64,000 nucleotides of DNA from Bremerella cremea (GCF_003335505.1 NZ_QPEX01000044.1:186001-250000), one strand, 5' to 3'; positions 26,801 to 36,428 are shown, counted from the first letter of the stretch. Translations and numbers: made by a program. Notes: generated by a model not told the origin, from the letters alone.

Positions 26801-26892
26801 CAGGTTTCTCTCTTTCTATTACAAATACGTTGTGGTCGATGATGTCTGTTTTTAGTTGGCGTGCGTTGCCAACGGGCAATTGAACGATTGCG

Positions 26893-27420
26893 TTAGTTCG
26901 TCTCGGGGCCAGCGGCGACACCCTTGAGCATGTTCTCGCGGTAGTCGATCTTGCCCAGCAAGCCATCGAACTTGGCAATCAATTCCGGCACAACCTGGGC
27001 GGGCGACAGAGAAGTAGTCGCCAAGCCCTGGATCTCGTTAGCCAACGCGTCGACCTGCTGCACCAAAGCTAAGTCGTGCTCGTAAAGGTCCGTCAGTACC
27101 CCTTCGTCGACTTGAACGAAGTCGAAGAAACCGCTGTAACCTGGCATCTGTGCCCGTAACCGATTGATGGCCATATCGAGCCGGCTCCGCAGTCGCTCTA
27201 GCATCGGCAATTGATCAAGAGCCCCCAGCCCAACCAGCGTTTGGCCATACTCGTCCAGTCCTTTCTTGGACTTCTGTAGCTGCTCGGCCAGGTAGTTTCG
27301 CGTCATGCTATCACTCTCGCGGCGGTACTCGCGTGCTAGATAGCCGGAAAAGCCTGGTATGTACTGGAGAATCGATTCCACGAGTCCGCGATTCTTGGCA
27401 TGTTCTTGAGGATCGATCAC
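26893..27420 (-). CDS. Helical protein paired with the SPFH gene
   Basis: The 175-residue protein is almost entirely helical with heptad-like patterns (for example LAEQLQKSKKGLDEYGQTL and LERLRSRLDMAINRL), and two similar PG(F/Y)SG motifs at about residues 22 and 93. There is no signal peptide or membrane helix. No family is recognised. It starts with GTG preceded by GGAG and lies 92 bases upstream of the SPFH gene, suggesting a two-gene operon whose products work together. Confidence 0.78.
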   Translation of the reverse strand: MIDPQEHAKNRGLVESILQYIPGFSGYLAREYRRESDSMTRNYLAEQLQKSKKGLDEYGQTLVGLGALDQLPMLERLRSRLDMAINRLRAQMPGYSGFFDFVQVDEGVLTDLYEHDLALVQQVDALANEIQGLATTSLSPAQVVPELIAKFDGLLGKIDYRENMLKGVAAGPETN

Positions 27421-27787
27421 CGAAGGTCTCCGTGGGGCTGAAATAAGGTCCGAAATGAGAAGTACCCAAGGGGCAAGCAGTTGGCATCGCTTAGAAATAA
27501 AACGTGCCCCGCCGCAAGTGTTTCGTACAAACTAGCTTGATCTTGCCGATAAAGCCTACTAGGGGCAGCGGTTGAGAAGCCGAAAAAGTAGAGATTTATC
27601 TCGCTAAGTCCCTACCATATCAGTTTTTCCGGCGAAGGAAAAACATTCCTAGGCAAGTTTTTAACGACGAGATCGAAGACCAAAAAAATCGTACTTAAAT
27701 CCGCCTGGAACCGAGTCTCGATTTTTGGTAGCGTTCGCCCGCTTCAGTGGCCAAAGTCTCGTTGTGGTAGCAAGTTGGACGGAATTC
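27421..27787. other. Divergent promoter region
   Basis: This spacer separates the SPFH operon and the HEAT-repeat lipoprotein and should hold both promoters. It is AT-rich near 27595-27700. I see no obvious operator, RNA gene or repeat. Confidence 0.45.
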
Positions 27788-28489
27788 ATGGACCATAAGT
27801 CCACGCTTCGCGGAATTTACCTCGTTTTCATCCTCGGCATCGCCGGATGTGCCTCGAATGGCGCGATCGTCGACCCGTTAATTTATTGGGATAAAGACGA
27901 TGCGGAAGTTCTCGCAAAATACGGACCTACCCCCACCCAGCGGATTCAATCGTTGGACAGCCTGGCCAATCGCGCCGGCAGTCTTACCAGCGTTGAACGA
28001 ACCACCCAATCGACAAAACTATCGCAAGATCTAGCCACCGAGCCGAACTCGGTGATTCGGGTCCACATGGTGCGAACCCTCGCCAAGATGAACACGCCGG
28101 AAGCTTTTGCCGGGCTGAAGTCCTCGTTGTATGACAACGACGAATTCGTCCGCCGCGAAGCGGTAACCGCCATGGGGACGATGAAAAACCCAGAAGCGAT
28201 CGCTTTGTTAGGGGACGTGCTGATTCGCGACCGAGATTATGATGTCCGCCTGACAGCTGCCAAGTCGCTTGGCGAGTTTAACAGCGATGCTGCTCACTCA
28301 GCGCTTGTCCCGGCACTTGATGCACGTGACCCAGCCATGCGATTCGCAGCAATCGAATCTCTCCGCAAAAGCAGCAAGGTCGACTATAAGGGAGACACCG
28401 CCAAGTGGCGAGAATTCGCGCAAGGGGGGAATCCGGAACCTCCTGCCACGTCGATTGCCGAACAACTGATCCCAAGCTTCTTGCGGTAA
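27788..28489 (+). CDS. HEAT-repeat lipoprotein
   Basis: The 233-residue protein begins with a lipoprotein signal (lipobox GIAGC at about residues 15-19). Residues about 75-215 form HEAT/PBS-lyase-type repeats, each of about 31 residues, with the pattern EFVRREAVTAMGTMKNPEAI and DYDVRLTAAKSLGEFN. HEAT arrays usually bind other proteins. The start is at ATG 27788 because this puts the lipobox in place; a longer in-frame reading from 27725 does not. It is probably anchored in a membrane and has an unknown partner. Confidence 0.82.
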   Translation: MDHKSTLRGIYLVFILGIAGCASNGAIVDPLIYWDKDDAEVLAKYGPTPTQRIQSLDSLANRAGSLTSVERTTQSTKLSQDLATEPNSVIRVHMVRTLAKMNTPEAFAGLKSSLYDNDEFVRREAVTAMGTMKNPEAIALLGDVLIRDRDYDVRLTAAKSLGEFNSDAAHSALVPALDARDPAMRFAAIESLRKSSKVDYKGDTAKWREFAQGGNPEPPATSIAEQLIPSFLR

Positions 28490-28886
28490 GTCCTCTGCTT
28501 CCGCTTAGCGGGCGACCAATTTTTACGGTCGTCCGGGTCCGCTGGGAGATGATCAAAATTCTTCGAGTTACGGATTCCCACGTTGAACCGATCGACTCGT
28601 CCCAAGCGGTTACACAAGAACTTGGCCCCCAGATGCTTTCACTTCAGTATCCCCCACCGCGATGCCGTTTGCTATTAGCGTAGCGTCCCGTATACACTGA
28701 AGATTAGAAACGGAAATGCATGAGCCTCTTACCTACAACGCGGGATACAGCCTACCCCACGATTCCGCGCAAGAGGTTCTACCCACCTTTACGATTCGCC
28801 CCACGTTTCTGTTCTCGTGATTTCAAGCATCTCACGCAGCCGAACGACCAATCCGCAAGCTGCCTAAGAACTGAAGATTAAGACGA
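28490..28886. other. Intergenic region with a weak hairpin
   Basis: This 397-base spacer holds a possible stem at about 28508-28540 (CGGGCGACC against GGTCGTCCG, one wobble), perhaps the terminator of the HEAT gene. The rest should contain the promoter of the next gene. I see no supported gene. Confidence 0.4.
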
Positions 28887-30374
28887 ATGCAAAGACGGAC
28901 TCAAATCCTCCTCGGCGCAATCGCGTTCTGGAGTTGGACAGCACTTACTGGCTCGGTTTTGCTTGCGCAGGAAGTAATCGTAGCTCCGATTTTAAATTCG
29001 GCGTACGATTCCCAGCTTGAGCCTCCCACACCACGTGTCGACGAGCCGATGATCCGCATCGCGGCAGTCCCCAAAGCTCCGCTCAACACTGCCCCTCCAA
29101 CCTCGAAGAAGGGAGTGGAAGTCGTCACTACCGACGAACCAGAGCAGCCGGCGGAGAAGAAATCTGAAGTTCCGGCCAAGGCAATCGAACTGGAAGCCGC
29201 CCCGCTCGAGCCCATGCAAGAAGCAGAGCAGCAGCCTGCTCAGCTGAAGGACTCTCAAGACGCCAAACCGATTAACGATAGCCCGCAAGACGCCAAGCAA
29301 GCGGCTCCCGAAAAGGACTCGGACACGCAAGAAGCCGAAACAGCCAAGTCCGAAGTCAAACCGATCCCAGAAACACCTCTCCCGCAGGAGGTGCAAGACT
29401 TGCAACCCCGCATCTCACGAGTGCTGGACTACTACTATCGCTATCAAATGACCGATGCTGGCAAGCACGACGTGTGGGAAACGATGCACGGCTTCCTGCC
29501 ATACGGGGTCGACTCGCAAATTCGCACCCCAGAGTACCGCCAACCGGTCAATGCGATTGGCTGGATCTGCTGGAACAAGCCTTGCCGCGGTCATCGCTTG
29601 TTTGAGGTGAAAAACGGCAACCTAATTCCCCGCCAAGGGCCACGGGTTCAAGGACACCACGGCCAATTCCTGGCCATGCTGGCCCAGAGTTACGTCCCGG
29701 CCAGCTTTGAAATTCAAGCGGGCGGGCAAAAGTTCACGGTCCAAGATATTATCGAATTCGAGAAAGAAACCTGCGTTCCCAAGTCGGAACTGACCTTCAA
29801 GCTGATCTCGTTGAGTCACTATTTGCCAGCCGACGCCACCTGGATATCGCAAGATGGCCAAGAGTGGAGTCTGCAACGCCTTTTGGAAGAAGAAATCCAA
29901 CAGAAGGTGGTGGGAGCGGCATGCGGCGGTTCGCATCGCCTGACCGGAATTGCCTTTGCCGTGGCGGCTCGCAAGAAAGCTGGCTTGCCAATGGATGGCA
30001 TCTGGGAGCGGGCCGATCAGTACCTGCAAGATTACCACGAACACACGTTCCGCATCCAAAATCCAGACGGAAGCTTCAGCACCAACTGGTTCGAGGGACG
30101 CGGCATGGACCGGGACATCGACCGTCGCCTGCAAACGAGCGGGCACATCTTGGAATTCCTCATCCTTTCGTTGCCCCCAGAGGAACTGACCTCGCCCAAA
30201 ATGGTCAAAGCGGTGAACTACCTGACGACCATCATGGAACGCAATCCGCGGCACGAATGGAGCATCGGCCCCAAGGGACATGCCCTACACGCGCTGGTCT
30301 TGTACGATCAGATTGTGTTCGGCACCAAGCCTGGCAGCCGAACCTCGGATATCCTGCAAACGTCCCACGATTAA
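28887..30374 (+). CDS. Exported protein with acidic linker and alpha-toroid-like domain
   Basis: The 495-residue protein has a signal peptide (about residues 1-28, ending VLLAQEV). A Pro/Glu/Lys-rich region of low complexity (about 50-170) follows, then a folded domain from about 175. That domain contains a repeated helical pattern with GGSHRLTGIAFAVAARKK, FSTNWFEGRGMDRDIDRRLQTSGHILEFL and WSIGPKGHALHALVLYD. The last segments recall an alpha/alpha-toroid of the prenyltransferase/squalene cyclase type. No catalytic residues can be assigned. It is a planctomycete-type secreted protein of unknown function, transcribed alone. Confidence 0.75.
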   Translation: MQRRTQILLGAIAFWSWTALTGSVLLAQEVIVAPILNSAYDSQLEPPTPRVDEPMIRIAAVPKAPLNTAPPTSKKGVEVVTTDEPEQPAEKKSEVPAKAIELEAAPLEPMQEAEQQPAQLKDSQDAKPINDSPQDAKQAAPEKDSDTQEAETAKSEVKPIPETPLPQEVQDLQPRISRVLDYYYRYQMTDAGKHDVWETMHGFLPYGVDSQIRTPEYRQPVNAIGWICWNKPCRGHRLFEVKNGNLIPRQGPRVQGHHGQFLAMLAQSYVPASFEIQAGGQKFTVQDIIEFEKETCVPKSELTFKLISLSHYLPADATWISQDGQEWSLQRLLEEEIQQKVVGAACGGSHRLTGIAFAVAARKKAGLPMDGIWERADQYLQDYHEHTFRIQNPDGSFSTNWFEGRGMDRDIDRRLQTSGHILEFLILSLPPEELTSPKMVKAVNYLTTIMERNPRHEWSIGPKGHALHALVLYDQIVFGTKPGSRTSDILQTSHD

Positions 30375-30624
30375 GCTTTTGTACGAATCGTAAAAAATTG
30401 CCTTCACCGGGCGTTGAAATGGCCAGGCGTCGCTTGTCAGTCCCGCCGATCTGGCCTACGATTATCGTCACGCGCGTTACTGTCGGATTATTGACGTCTG
30501 CGCTAAAAAAAAGCTCGCCAGGGCGATCTTCGGATGCCCAGGCAATTGCAACAAACAGGTTTGACGGATCACTCAATTCCGTGCGCAGCCATCAATAACC
30601 TCTGGGAATGAAACTCCACCGAGG

Positions 30625-31560
30625 ATGAAATATCAAAAGCTTTCGAGTCAGTTCAACGAGTTCTTCAAGCTCGCGATTCAAATGCTCGAAGTCGCGGAGG
30701 CTGACGCTGTCCTGATCTTTATTGATGGCATCCCCGAATGGGACAAACTCAAAGCCATCGCAGAAGGGCACAAGGTTATCGTTGCCGCAGATCGAGAAGA
30801 ATTCCTCGTCGGCATCGAGGAAACCGGCTTGCTGGGCGTTGTGGTTGAACTTGAAGAGAGCCCCATCCTCGAAAAGCTGATGCACGCTTTGGTAGAAGCG
30901 GTCGCCAACGACCAAATTTCTACCGGGGCCAAGGTCGTCGCTTTATATAGCGGTTTCGACGAAGAACGGATCGATACGATCAGCTTCATTCGTCTGGACG
31001 AACGCCTAGGGCGCTTAACCTCGCGCGATTTACGCAAGCTGGAAACCAGTGTCCCGCTGGAAACCCTAAAGATGGTCGTTGACCTGGCCGTCGAAATCGG
31101 TCGAGAAGGGCGGGAAGGCAAACCGGTGGGTACCTGTTTTGTGGTGGGCGACCATCGCAAAGTACTTTCCAACAGCGCTCCGGCCGGGTTCGATCCGCTG
31201 AAAGGGTATCCCAAAAAAGAACGCAACATCAGCGATCGTAGCGTACGCGAGAACCTCAAGGAAATCGCCCAACTGGATGGTGCCATTATTGTCAACGCCG
31301 ACGGCACCGTCGAAGCGGCTGGACGAATGCTCGACGTCACTTCGGCCAGCGTCACCTTGAGTAAGGGCCTAGGGGCCCGGCACTGGGCCGCCGCCGCGAT
31401 CAGCAAAAAGACAAAAGGCATCTCGATCGCCGTCAGCGAATCGAACGGGACGGTGCGTCTTTTTCAAGGCGGTGAAGTCGTCCTCCGAATCGAGCCTTCT
31501 CGCCGAGCGATGAAGTGGAAGGATCTCGACTTCGATAACAATCAGAACACGACTGATTAA
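30625..31560 (+). CDS. DacZ-like diadenylate cyclase
   Basis: Diadenylate cyclases make the second messenger c-di-AMP from two ATP. The 311-residue protein has an N-terminal alpha/beta domain of the pyruvate-kinase C-terminal type. The DAC catalytic domain begins at about residue 190, with the DGA motif at 218-220 and the RH motif at 252-253 in GARHWAAAAIS, followed by SIAVSESNGTVRLF. The layout matches archaeal DacZ rather than DisA or CdaA. The third residue of the RHR motif is Trp254 here. There is no membrane segment. It is a single gene with no obvious partner nearby. Confidence 0.85.
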   Translation: MKYQKLSSQFNEFFKLAIQMLEVAEADAVLIFIDGIPEWDKLKAIAEGHKVIVAADREEFLVGIEETGLLGVVVELEESPILEKLMHALVEAVANDQISTGAKVVALYSGFDEERIDTISFIRLDERLGRLTSRDLRKLETSVPLETLKMVVDLAVEIGREGREGKPVGTCFVVGDHRKVLSNSAPAGFDPLKGYPKKERNISDRSVRENLKEIAQLDGAIIVNADGTVEAAGRMLDVTSASVTLSKGLGARHWAAAAISKKTKGISIAVSESNGTVRLFQGGEVVLRIEPSRRAMKWKDLDFDNNQNTTD

Positions 31561-31727
31561 GCTACGTTGTGCTTGCTTGTTGACCTCCGCTTTCTGGTAA
31601 CGGTGACGTCCTTGTTGCAGCAACACAGGGGTAGTTTTCATTGAGAAGAGAGCGATAATAACGACGTCTTTTTTCGGTTGAGCTTTCGGCTCGCATCCCT
31701 CCATTCAACGTGTCATGCGAGGCGAAC

Positions 31728-32219
31728 ATGGCGAAGACATTCTCGGGAACGATTCATCCAATTGATCTCAGCAAACCGCAGCATGCCGATGCGGTGCTGG
31801 CCTTGCTCGACGAGTATGCCCGTGATCCGATGGGGGACGGCAGGCCGCTTCCCGATCACGTGCGTCAAAACCTGATTCCCCGGCTCAGCCACATCGATAC
31901 CTTTCGTGGGCTCCTAGCCGATATTGATGGCAAGTTTGTCGGCATGGCGGTCTGCTACCTTGGGTTCTCCACCTTTAAGGCCAAGCCGCTGATTAACATC
32001 CACGATCTTTGTGTGTCGCCGGAAGTCCGCGGGCAAGGCGTCGGCACGGCCTTGCTTGAAGCGGTCGACAACCTGGCCCGGCAATACGGCTGCACATGCG
32101 TGACGCTTGAGGTCCGCGCAGACAACCGAGCCCGCAATCTCTACCTCCGCCACGGTTTCGATCCCGGTAATCCCAAGACCAATGCGATGAGCTTCTGGAA
32201 GAAGTCACTAGAAGATTAG
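31728..32219 (+). CDS. GNAT-family N-acetyltransferase
   Basis: The 163-residue protein has the GNAT fold, with acetyl-CoA-binding loop VSPEVRGQGVGTALLEAV at the centre and the following LEVRADNRARNLYLRHGF. A GNAT in this size range acetylates amines on small molecules or proteins; the substrate is unknown. The start at ATG 31728 is preferred because GAGG lies at good spacing upstream, while the ATG at 31710 has none. The gene is alone on its strand, convergent with a lipoprotein gene. Confidence 0.92.
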   Translation: MAKTFSGTIHPIDLSKPQHADAVLALLDEYARDPMGDGRPLPDHVRQNLIPRLSHIDTFRGLLADIDGKFVGMAVCYLGFSTFKAKPLINIHDLCVSPEVRGQGVGTALLEAVDNLARQYGCTCVTLEVRADNRARNLYLRHGFDPGNPKTNAMSFWKKSLED

Positions 32220-32261
32220 CCGCAGCTTCCCTTGGCAAAGCAGCCAGTCGTTCACGAAAAA

Positions 32262-32299
32262 CGCCCGTGGCACAAACCGCTAAGTTGGTATCACGGGCG
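32262..32299 (-). terminator. Rho-independent terminator of the lipoprotein gene
   Basis: An 8-bp stem CGCCCGTG/CACGGGCG (32262-32269 with 32292-32299) is followed on the minus strand by five T residues. It is 49 bases past the minus-strand lipoprotein stop. Confidence 0.75.
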
Positions 32300-32348
32300 A
32301 AGATTCGCTTGGCTGTTTCTTGCTGAATCAGCAATGCTTTGCCGCTTC

Positions 32349-32873
32349 TTAAATGGGAACCTCAGCTTTGCCCTTGGCACCTTTGGGCATCTTGGGAACG
32401 TAGTCGGTCTGAATGTCGTAGTCGAAGACGTTGTTTCCGCCTGGTACAACTTCAAACTCAATCTTACTTTCCTCATTGAACTTTGGCGGCACGACGGCGA
32501 CGGTGATTTCGTTGCCAAACTTCATGGTGTGGTCTCCGATCTCGCCTGTGGTCTTGTCGAAGTCGACCGTCGCGAAAATCTGGACAATGTACTTACCAGG
32601 CTTAACGCCATCGTAACCGGAAAGTTCGTAGCTACCTTCTTTAATCTGGGCACGGCCACCTCCGTCGCCACCATCGACCGGAACAAAGGTAATCCCAGCC
32701 ATGCCACCCAGCGGTGATCCGTTCAGCTTGATCGTCCCTCGGATCGTCTCTCGTCCGTCGGGATTCGGTGGGGCAGACGAGCTGCAACCAGCCAAACTAA
32801 TCGTCAGACCAAGCAGTAGCAGCCACAAACAAGGTCGCGCCCAAGTGAATTTAGGATTAAGTATGGTTTTCAT
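32349..32873 (-). CDS. Exported lipoprotein, carboxypeptidase-regulatory-like
   Basis: The 174-residue protein has a lipoprotein signal with lipobox SLAGC at about residues 25-29. The mature part starts IRGTIKLNGSPLGGMAGITF and continues with GGRAQIKEGSYELSGYDGVKPGKYIVQIFA, the pattern of the transthyretin-like/carboxypeptidase regulatory fold common in planctomycete lipoproteins. It ends in a short basic tail. It lies 177 bases downstream of a DUF1559 gene on the same strand, a pairing seen often in this phylum (from general knowledge). Function is unknown. Confidence 0.85.
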   Translation of the reverse strand: MKTILNPKFTWARPCLWLLLLGLTISLAGCSSSAPPNPDGRETIRGTIKLNGSPLGGMAGITFVPVDGGDGGGRAQIKEGSYELSGYDGVKPGKYIVQIFATVDFDKTTGEIGDHTMKFGNEITVAVVPPKFNEESKIEFEVVPGGNNVFDYDIQTDYVPKMPKGAKGKAEVPI

Positions 32874-33050
32874 TTTATGATTTGCCCAATTTCAAATTTT
32901 TCGACAGCAAGCAAACTCTTAGCGGTTCAAATTGAGTCTGAACAACTAGAAGTCAGATGCATAAGACCAACATGGCGGCAACGTATCCTCCCGCTTGGCA
33001 CCAATGCGAAGCGGGAATCACGCGTTATCCATGTATAAATCCACTAGGGA

Positions 33051-34199
33051 CTATTCGAAGCTCAATGCTTCGCCACCCTGCGAAGTACCAAAGGCTCGCC
33101 AGATAGGTCGAGCGATGGTGTCAGCATAGAAACCGACGCTGCCATCACCTCGGGTCACGTTCACGCCGCCTGGATGCTGGCTACGCGCGGAAATACGAAT
33201 GGCATATCCACCGGGAGCATTTTCGGTAATACACGGCGCCCCTTTGGTGACGTCCGTACCTGGCTTGTGACAGTACGAGGTCGACATCATCTCGTCAGGG
33301 TTCTTGGTGTTCGGTTCATAGTAGGTCGAGAAGAAGGCGTTTTCGCCACGATAAGGGGCACCACGAAAATCGCTATAGGTCGAACTGTGCGAAGTGTCGC
33401 TGGCCGTTTGCAGAACTTCTGAGAACATCGCCGTATTCGAGAGCCCGTCGGTGCAAGAGGCCAATGATTCCCCTTTGGAAGTCGCCATAGCCGCTTCACG
33501 GTCCGCAGCACTTCCAGAAACGGGTTTCTTGGGGCCATTCCCAAACAATGCCCCTTGTTCCAATAACACATCCGAGGAGTTACCACCAATTCGCTTTAGT
33601 CCGTAGTAGTTGGAAACTCGCCAGTTGCGTCCTCCGGCGATTACCCCACCGCTTCTCGTCTGAGCATCCCCAATCGCCGTTTGGCCACCACAAGCGACGT
33701 AGTTAATCTTCGGCCAAGTCTTCGCTCCGGACTGTCCGGCCGTGTAGAACGGATTCTCAGGACTGCTGGGGCATTGGTAGTTTTCTACTCCGCCCGCCCA
33801 AGCTCGCACGTTCTGCATGCGATCGTAACGAGAACCTTCCGTAGAATCGTTCGGGTCGTAAACCCAACCACCCGTTCCCGTACTAGCCCCATAAGCGACG
33901 TAAGAAACGCTCATCGCCTCGTAGCGATTGTTCTGTTCCATTTGGGGAAGAATAAGCGTGACCCAACTCATGTAGTTGTAATCGCGACAGCCCGCTGGCA
34001 GGATTCCGCCACTGGTATCGGCAAAGTTATGCACCGCCAGGCCAAGCTGACGCATGTTATTCGAGCACTGCATTCGGCGGGCAGCTTCCCGTGCTTGCTG
34101 CACGGCAGGAAGCAGTAGCCCAATCAAAACGCCAATAATGGCGATAACCACCAGCAACTCGACTAAGGTAAAACCACGTGCAGCGCGAGATCGCGACAT
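33051..34199 (-). CDS. DUF1559 prepilin-like protein
   Basis: The 382-residue protein begins with a type IV prepilin-type signal, RGFTLVELLVVIAIIGVLIG, then QQAREAARRMQCSNNMRQLG, the hallmark of the DUF1559/SBP_bac_10-like family expanded in planctomycetes. A large beta-rich C-terminal domain follows, ending near QHPGGVNVTRGDGSVGFYAD, the conserved H-X9-DG tail of the family. The start is ATG 34199, which has AGGAG 9 bases upstream; a TTG two codons earlier is less likely. These proteins are thought to be processed by a prepilin peptidase and may assemble on the surface. Confidence 0.95.
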   Translation of the reverse strand: MSRSRAARGFTLVELLVVIAIIGVLIGLLLPAVQQAREAARRMQCSNNMRQLGLAVHNFADTSGGILPAGCRDYNYMSWVTLILPQMEQNNRYEAMSVSYVAYGASTGTGGWVYDPNDSTEGSRYDRMQNVRAWAGGVENYQCPSSPENPFYTAGQSGAKTWPKINYVACGGQTAIGDAQTRSGGVIAGGRNWRVSNYYGLKRIGGNSSDVLLEQGALFGNGPKKPVSGSAADREAAMATSKGESLASCTDGLSNTAMFSEVLQTASDTSHSSTYSDFRGAPYRGENAFFSTYYEPNTKNPDEMMSTSYCHKPGTDVTKGAPCITENAPGGYAIRISARSQHPGGVNVTRGDGSVGFYADTIARPIWRAFGTSQGGEALSFE

Positions 34200-34847
34200 A
34201 GCCAATTCTCCTGAGTTGAATACGAATAAGAATGACTTTAGGAGGGCAACCTATAAACCGATTTCGGAAGTAAAAGCTAACCCTACCACGGATTTATTCT
34301 AGGAGAGTAATTCGCAATTCTGCACGACTAATTTTCCAAATTTCTGCAGAGTTCGTGTAAAATTCTTGCTAATTCACTCGCTTTTGCGCACCAAAAAATC
34401 GCTCTTGCGCAAAACACCATCTAGCGGGAACTAAACCACCCACCAGAGCCATAACACATTAAGGAATTGACCAGCGACCTTGCCCTGATTTTCAAGCACG
34501 TTGTGTCATGTTTTTGGTATCGATTTTCACGGGGACGTTCTGCCACTTTGCGATCACTGAGTGTAGAAAACGGTCGCAATGCCGATCACCTTCCTGCCGA
34601 GGCTCTTTATAAAGCTTGGGATTAAAAAGGAGCCCACAAATGGGCCTCAAGGGCACAGGCCGCGATCAACGTCCCTTCACAACTAGATTGCTGGAAGATT
34701 CGCTCACTTTACGCTGCCGGTGCCCCAGATCGGTAGCCGACGCCATTGTTTGTCGACTATCATCGATAGAAGCTTAACGTGGTAAGCAGGCCGACCGGCA
34801 TTTTGGCTGTGTTGTTTGTTCTTATTCTCTCTCTTGGTCAAAGCTTC
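34200..34847. other. Long divergent intergenic region
   Basis: This is one of the largest gene-free stretches of the window. A short hairpin GCCCA/TGGGC lies at 34632-34645 and, read on the minus strand, is followed by TCCTTTTT. It could be an attenuator-like or terminator-like element in the far leader of the DUF1559 gene. Apart from that I see only AT-rich DNA near 34260-34420 that could contain promoters. Confidence 0.4.
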
Positions 34848-36392
34848 ATGAATTTGCCATACCGTTTGCTTTTTAGCTTCCTTGGCTTTGTTTTCACGCT
34901 GGTTAGCTTAGGCTCGCTCTCGGAACCGACCGAAGCTGGCGAAGCGAAGCTGGCGGCAGGAACCAAGCTGGTTGCTCCCCAGATTCCAGCTCCGATCACC
35001 GGTGCAGCGCGGGAACTGAACGCTCGCCTGAGCAAGGATGTCGATCCCGCAAACAATGCTGTCGTTCATCTTGTGCAGCTTTTCGGTACCGACGTTTTCC
35101 CAGAGCCGGTACGAGCCACCTCCCTCAAGATGCTGGGGATCCAAACGCTCGATTCCATGGCACCACGAATAATCTATTCCGAGCCCTTTCTTCGCGCGAA
35201 AGCCGAAGGCGATCCACAGCAACTTGCTAAGCTGGCGATGACTTTTCAAAGTGAGTTCAACCAGGCAGGCAGCAAGCCGTGGAAGAAAGCCGAGTTGCCT
35301 TTGTTAGCGGAATTCTTATCGCAAAACGAAAAGCAACTCGATCAGCTCGTGGCGATCGCCAATTTGCCCTCTTACTACGCCCCGATCCTTTCCACGGCTG
35401 AACCGCCTAGCCTCATGAGTGCCTCGTTTGCGGTTGAATACCGTTTGCCTTACCTGGCCAAGTGCTTAGCGACCCGGGCCTTGTGTAAACTTGCCGAAGA
35501 AGACTTCACCGGGGCGGCGACCGATTTACTGGCGATTCATAAACTGGCCTACCTCCTGGCCAGCGGCTCGCCTCTAGACGTCTCCGGAGCGAAAGCCCAC
35601 TGGGTCGACTCGCATGCTTTTTCAGCGGAACAAGCAATATTGCAAAGCGGCCAGCTTTCTGCCGATCAGGCCCAATCCTACTTAGCATCGTTGAGCAAGC
35701 TACCTCGCCTGCCAGCTGCGACACGCGCTGCCGATATTGGCGAACGCTATATCATTCAACAAGAGGTGGAACTAATGCGTGACGATGACGCCGCATTAGG
35801 CTTCTTCTTCGATTGGGACCCTGCCGAAAGGAAGGCCGAAATCGCGAAGCTGCGCGACGCCAAGATCAATTGGGACTTGGCCATCCAGCGGGCGAACGAA
35901 GTCCAAGACAAAACAGTCGCGGTCCTCGCAATCAAAGATCGCGAAATGCAAATGGAGGCAATCGTGCAGTTGGACGAGGCTTCAGACAAGTGGCTCGATG
36001 AATTAGAAGACGACGAGATCACCATGGCAGAAGCAATCCTGAAAGACCGTGTCGGTGCCAGTCGATGGTTTGGTGAATCAACCGCGTTGGCGTTACGCAC
36101 CAACGCTTGGCAGCGCGTGCATACCGACCACCGAGGCCACGTCCGCCGCGACTTCACCATCGTCGGGCTGGCCTTGGTTGCCTATCACCAAAAACACGGC
36201 ACTTACCCGGCCAAGCTCGAAGACCTAACCCCAGAGATCTTACCCTCGCTGCCCAACGACACGCACTCCGGCAAGTCGTTTGCCTACGAACAATTGCCAG
36301 CAGGAGGCGTGCGTCTGATTTCTTGGGGCGCGAACCTAATTCCGAATCAAGGTGATTTTCGGGACGACGATGTTTACCTCGATTTGAAGTAG
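34848..36392 (+). CDS. Exported protein with pseudopilin-like C-terminal region
   Basis: The 514-residue protein has an N-terminal hydrophobic signal and a long helical body (about residues 60-400). Its C-terminal segment reads FTIVGLALVAYHQKHGTYP, LTPEILPSLPNDTHSGKSFAYE and ending DDVYLDL, the pattern of pseudopilin (GspG-like) C-terminal domains in planctomycete hypothetical proteins. No family name can be given. The start is uncertain: GTG 34779 would add 23 residues with another hydrophobic stretch, and neither start has a clear ribosome binding site. Confidence 0.7.
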   Translation: MNLPYRLLFSFLGFVFTLVSLGSLSEPTEAGEAKLAAGTKLVAPQIPAPITGAARELNARLSKDVDPANNAVVHLVQLFGTDVFPEPVRATSLKMLGIQTLDSMAPRIIYSEPFLRAKAEGDPQQLAKLAMTFQSEFNQAGSKPWKKAELPLLAEFLSQNEKQLDQLVAIANLPSYYAPILSTAEPPSLMSASFAVEYRLPYLAKCLATRALCKLAEEDFTGAATDLLAIHKLAYLLASGSPLDVSGAKAHWVDSHAFSAEQAILQSGQLSADQAQSYLASLSKLPRLPAATRAADIGERYIIQQEVELMRDDDAALGFFFDWDPAERKAEIAKLRDAKINWDLAIQRANEVQDKTVAVLAIKDREMQMEAIVQLDEASDKWLDELEDDEITMAEAILKDRVGASRWFGESTALALRTNAWQRVHTDHRGHVRRDFTIVGLALVAYHQKHGTYPAKLEDLTPEILPSLPNDTHSGKSFAYEQLPAGGVRLISWGANLIPNQGDFRDDDVYLDLK

Positions 36393-36428
36393 TTCGCCGT
36401 AGAGCAGTCAGCCGGTGAACTGTGCGTG

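Noticed and set aside
25811..26842. 343-codon plus-strand open frame opposite the SPFH gene
   Set aside because: It is an antisense shadow with unusual His and Arg composition. The minus-strand SPFH domain is unmistakable.
34632..34645. Small hairpin as a terminator
   Set aside because: No minus-strand gene ends just upstream of it, so a terminator role is unsupported. It is kept only as a note in the spacer entry.
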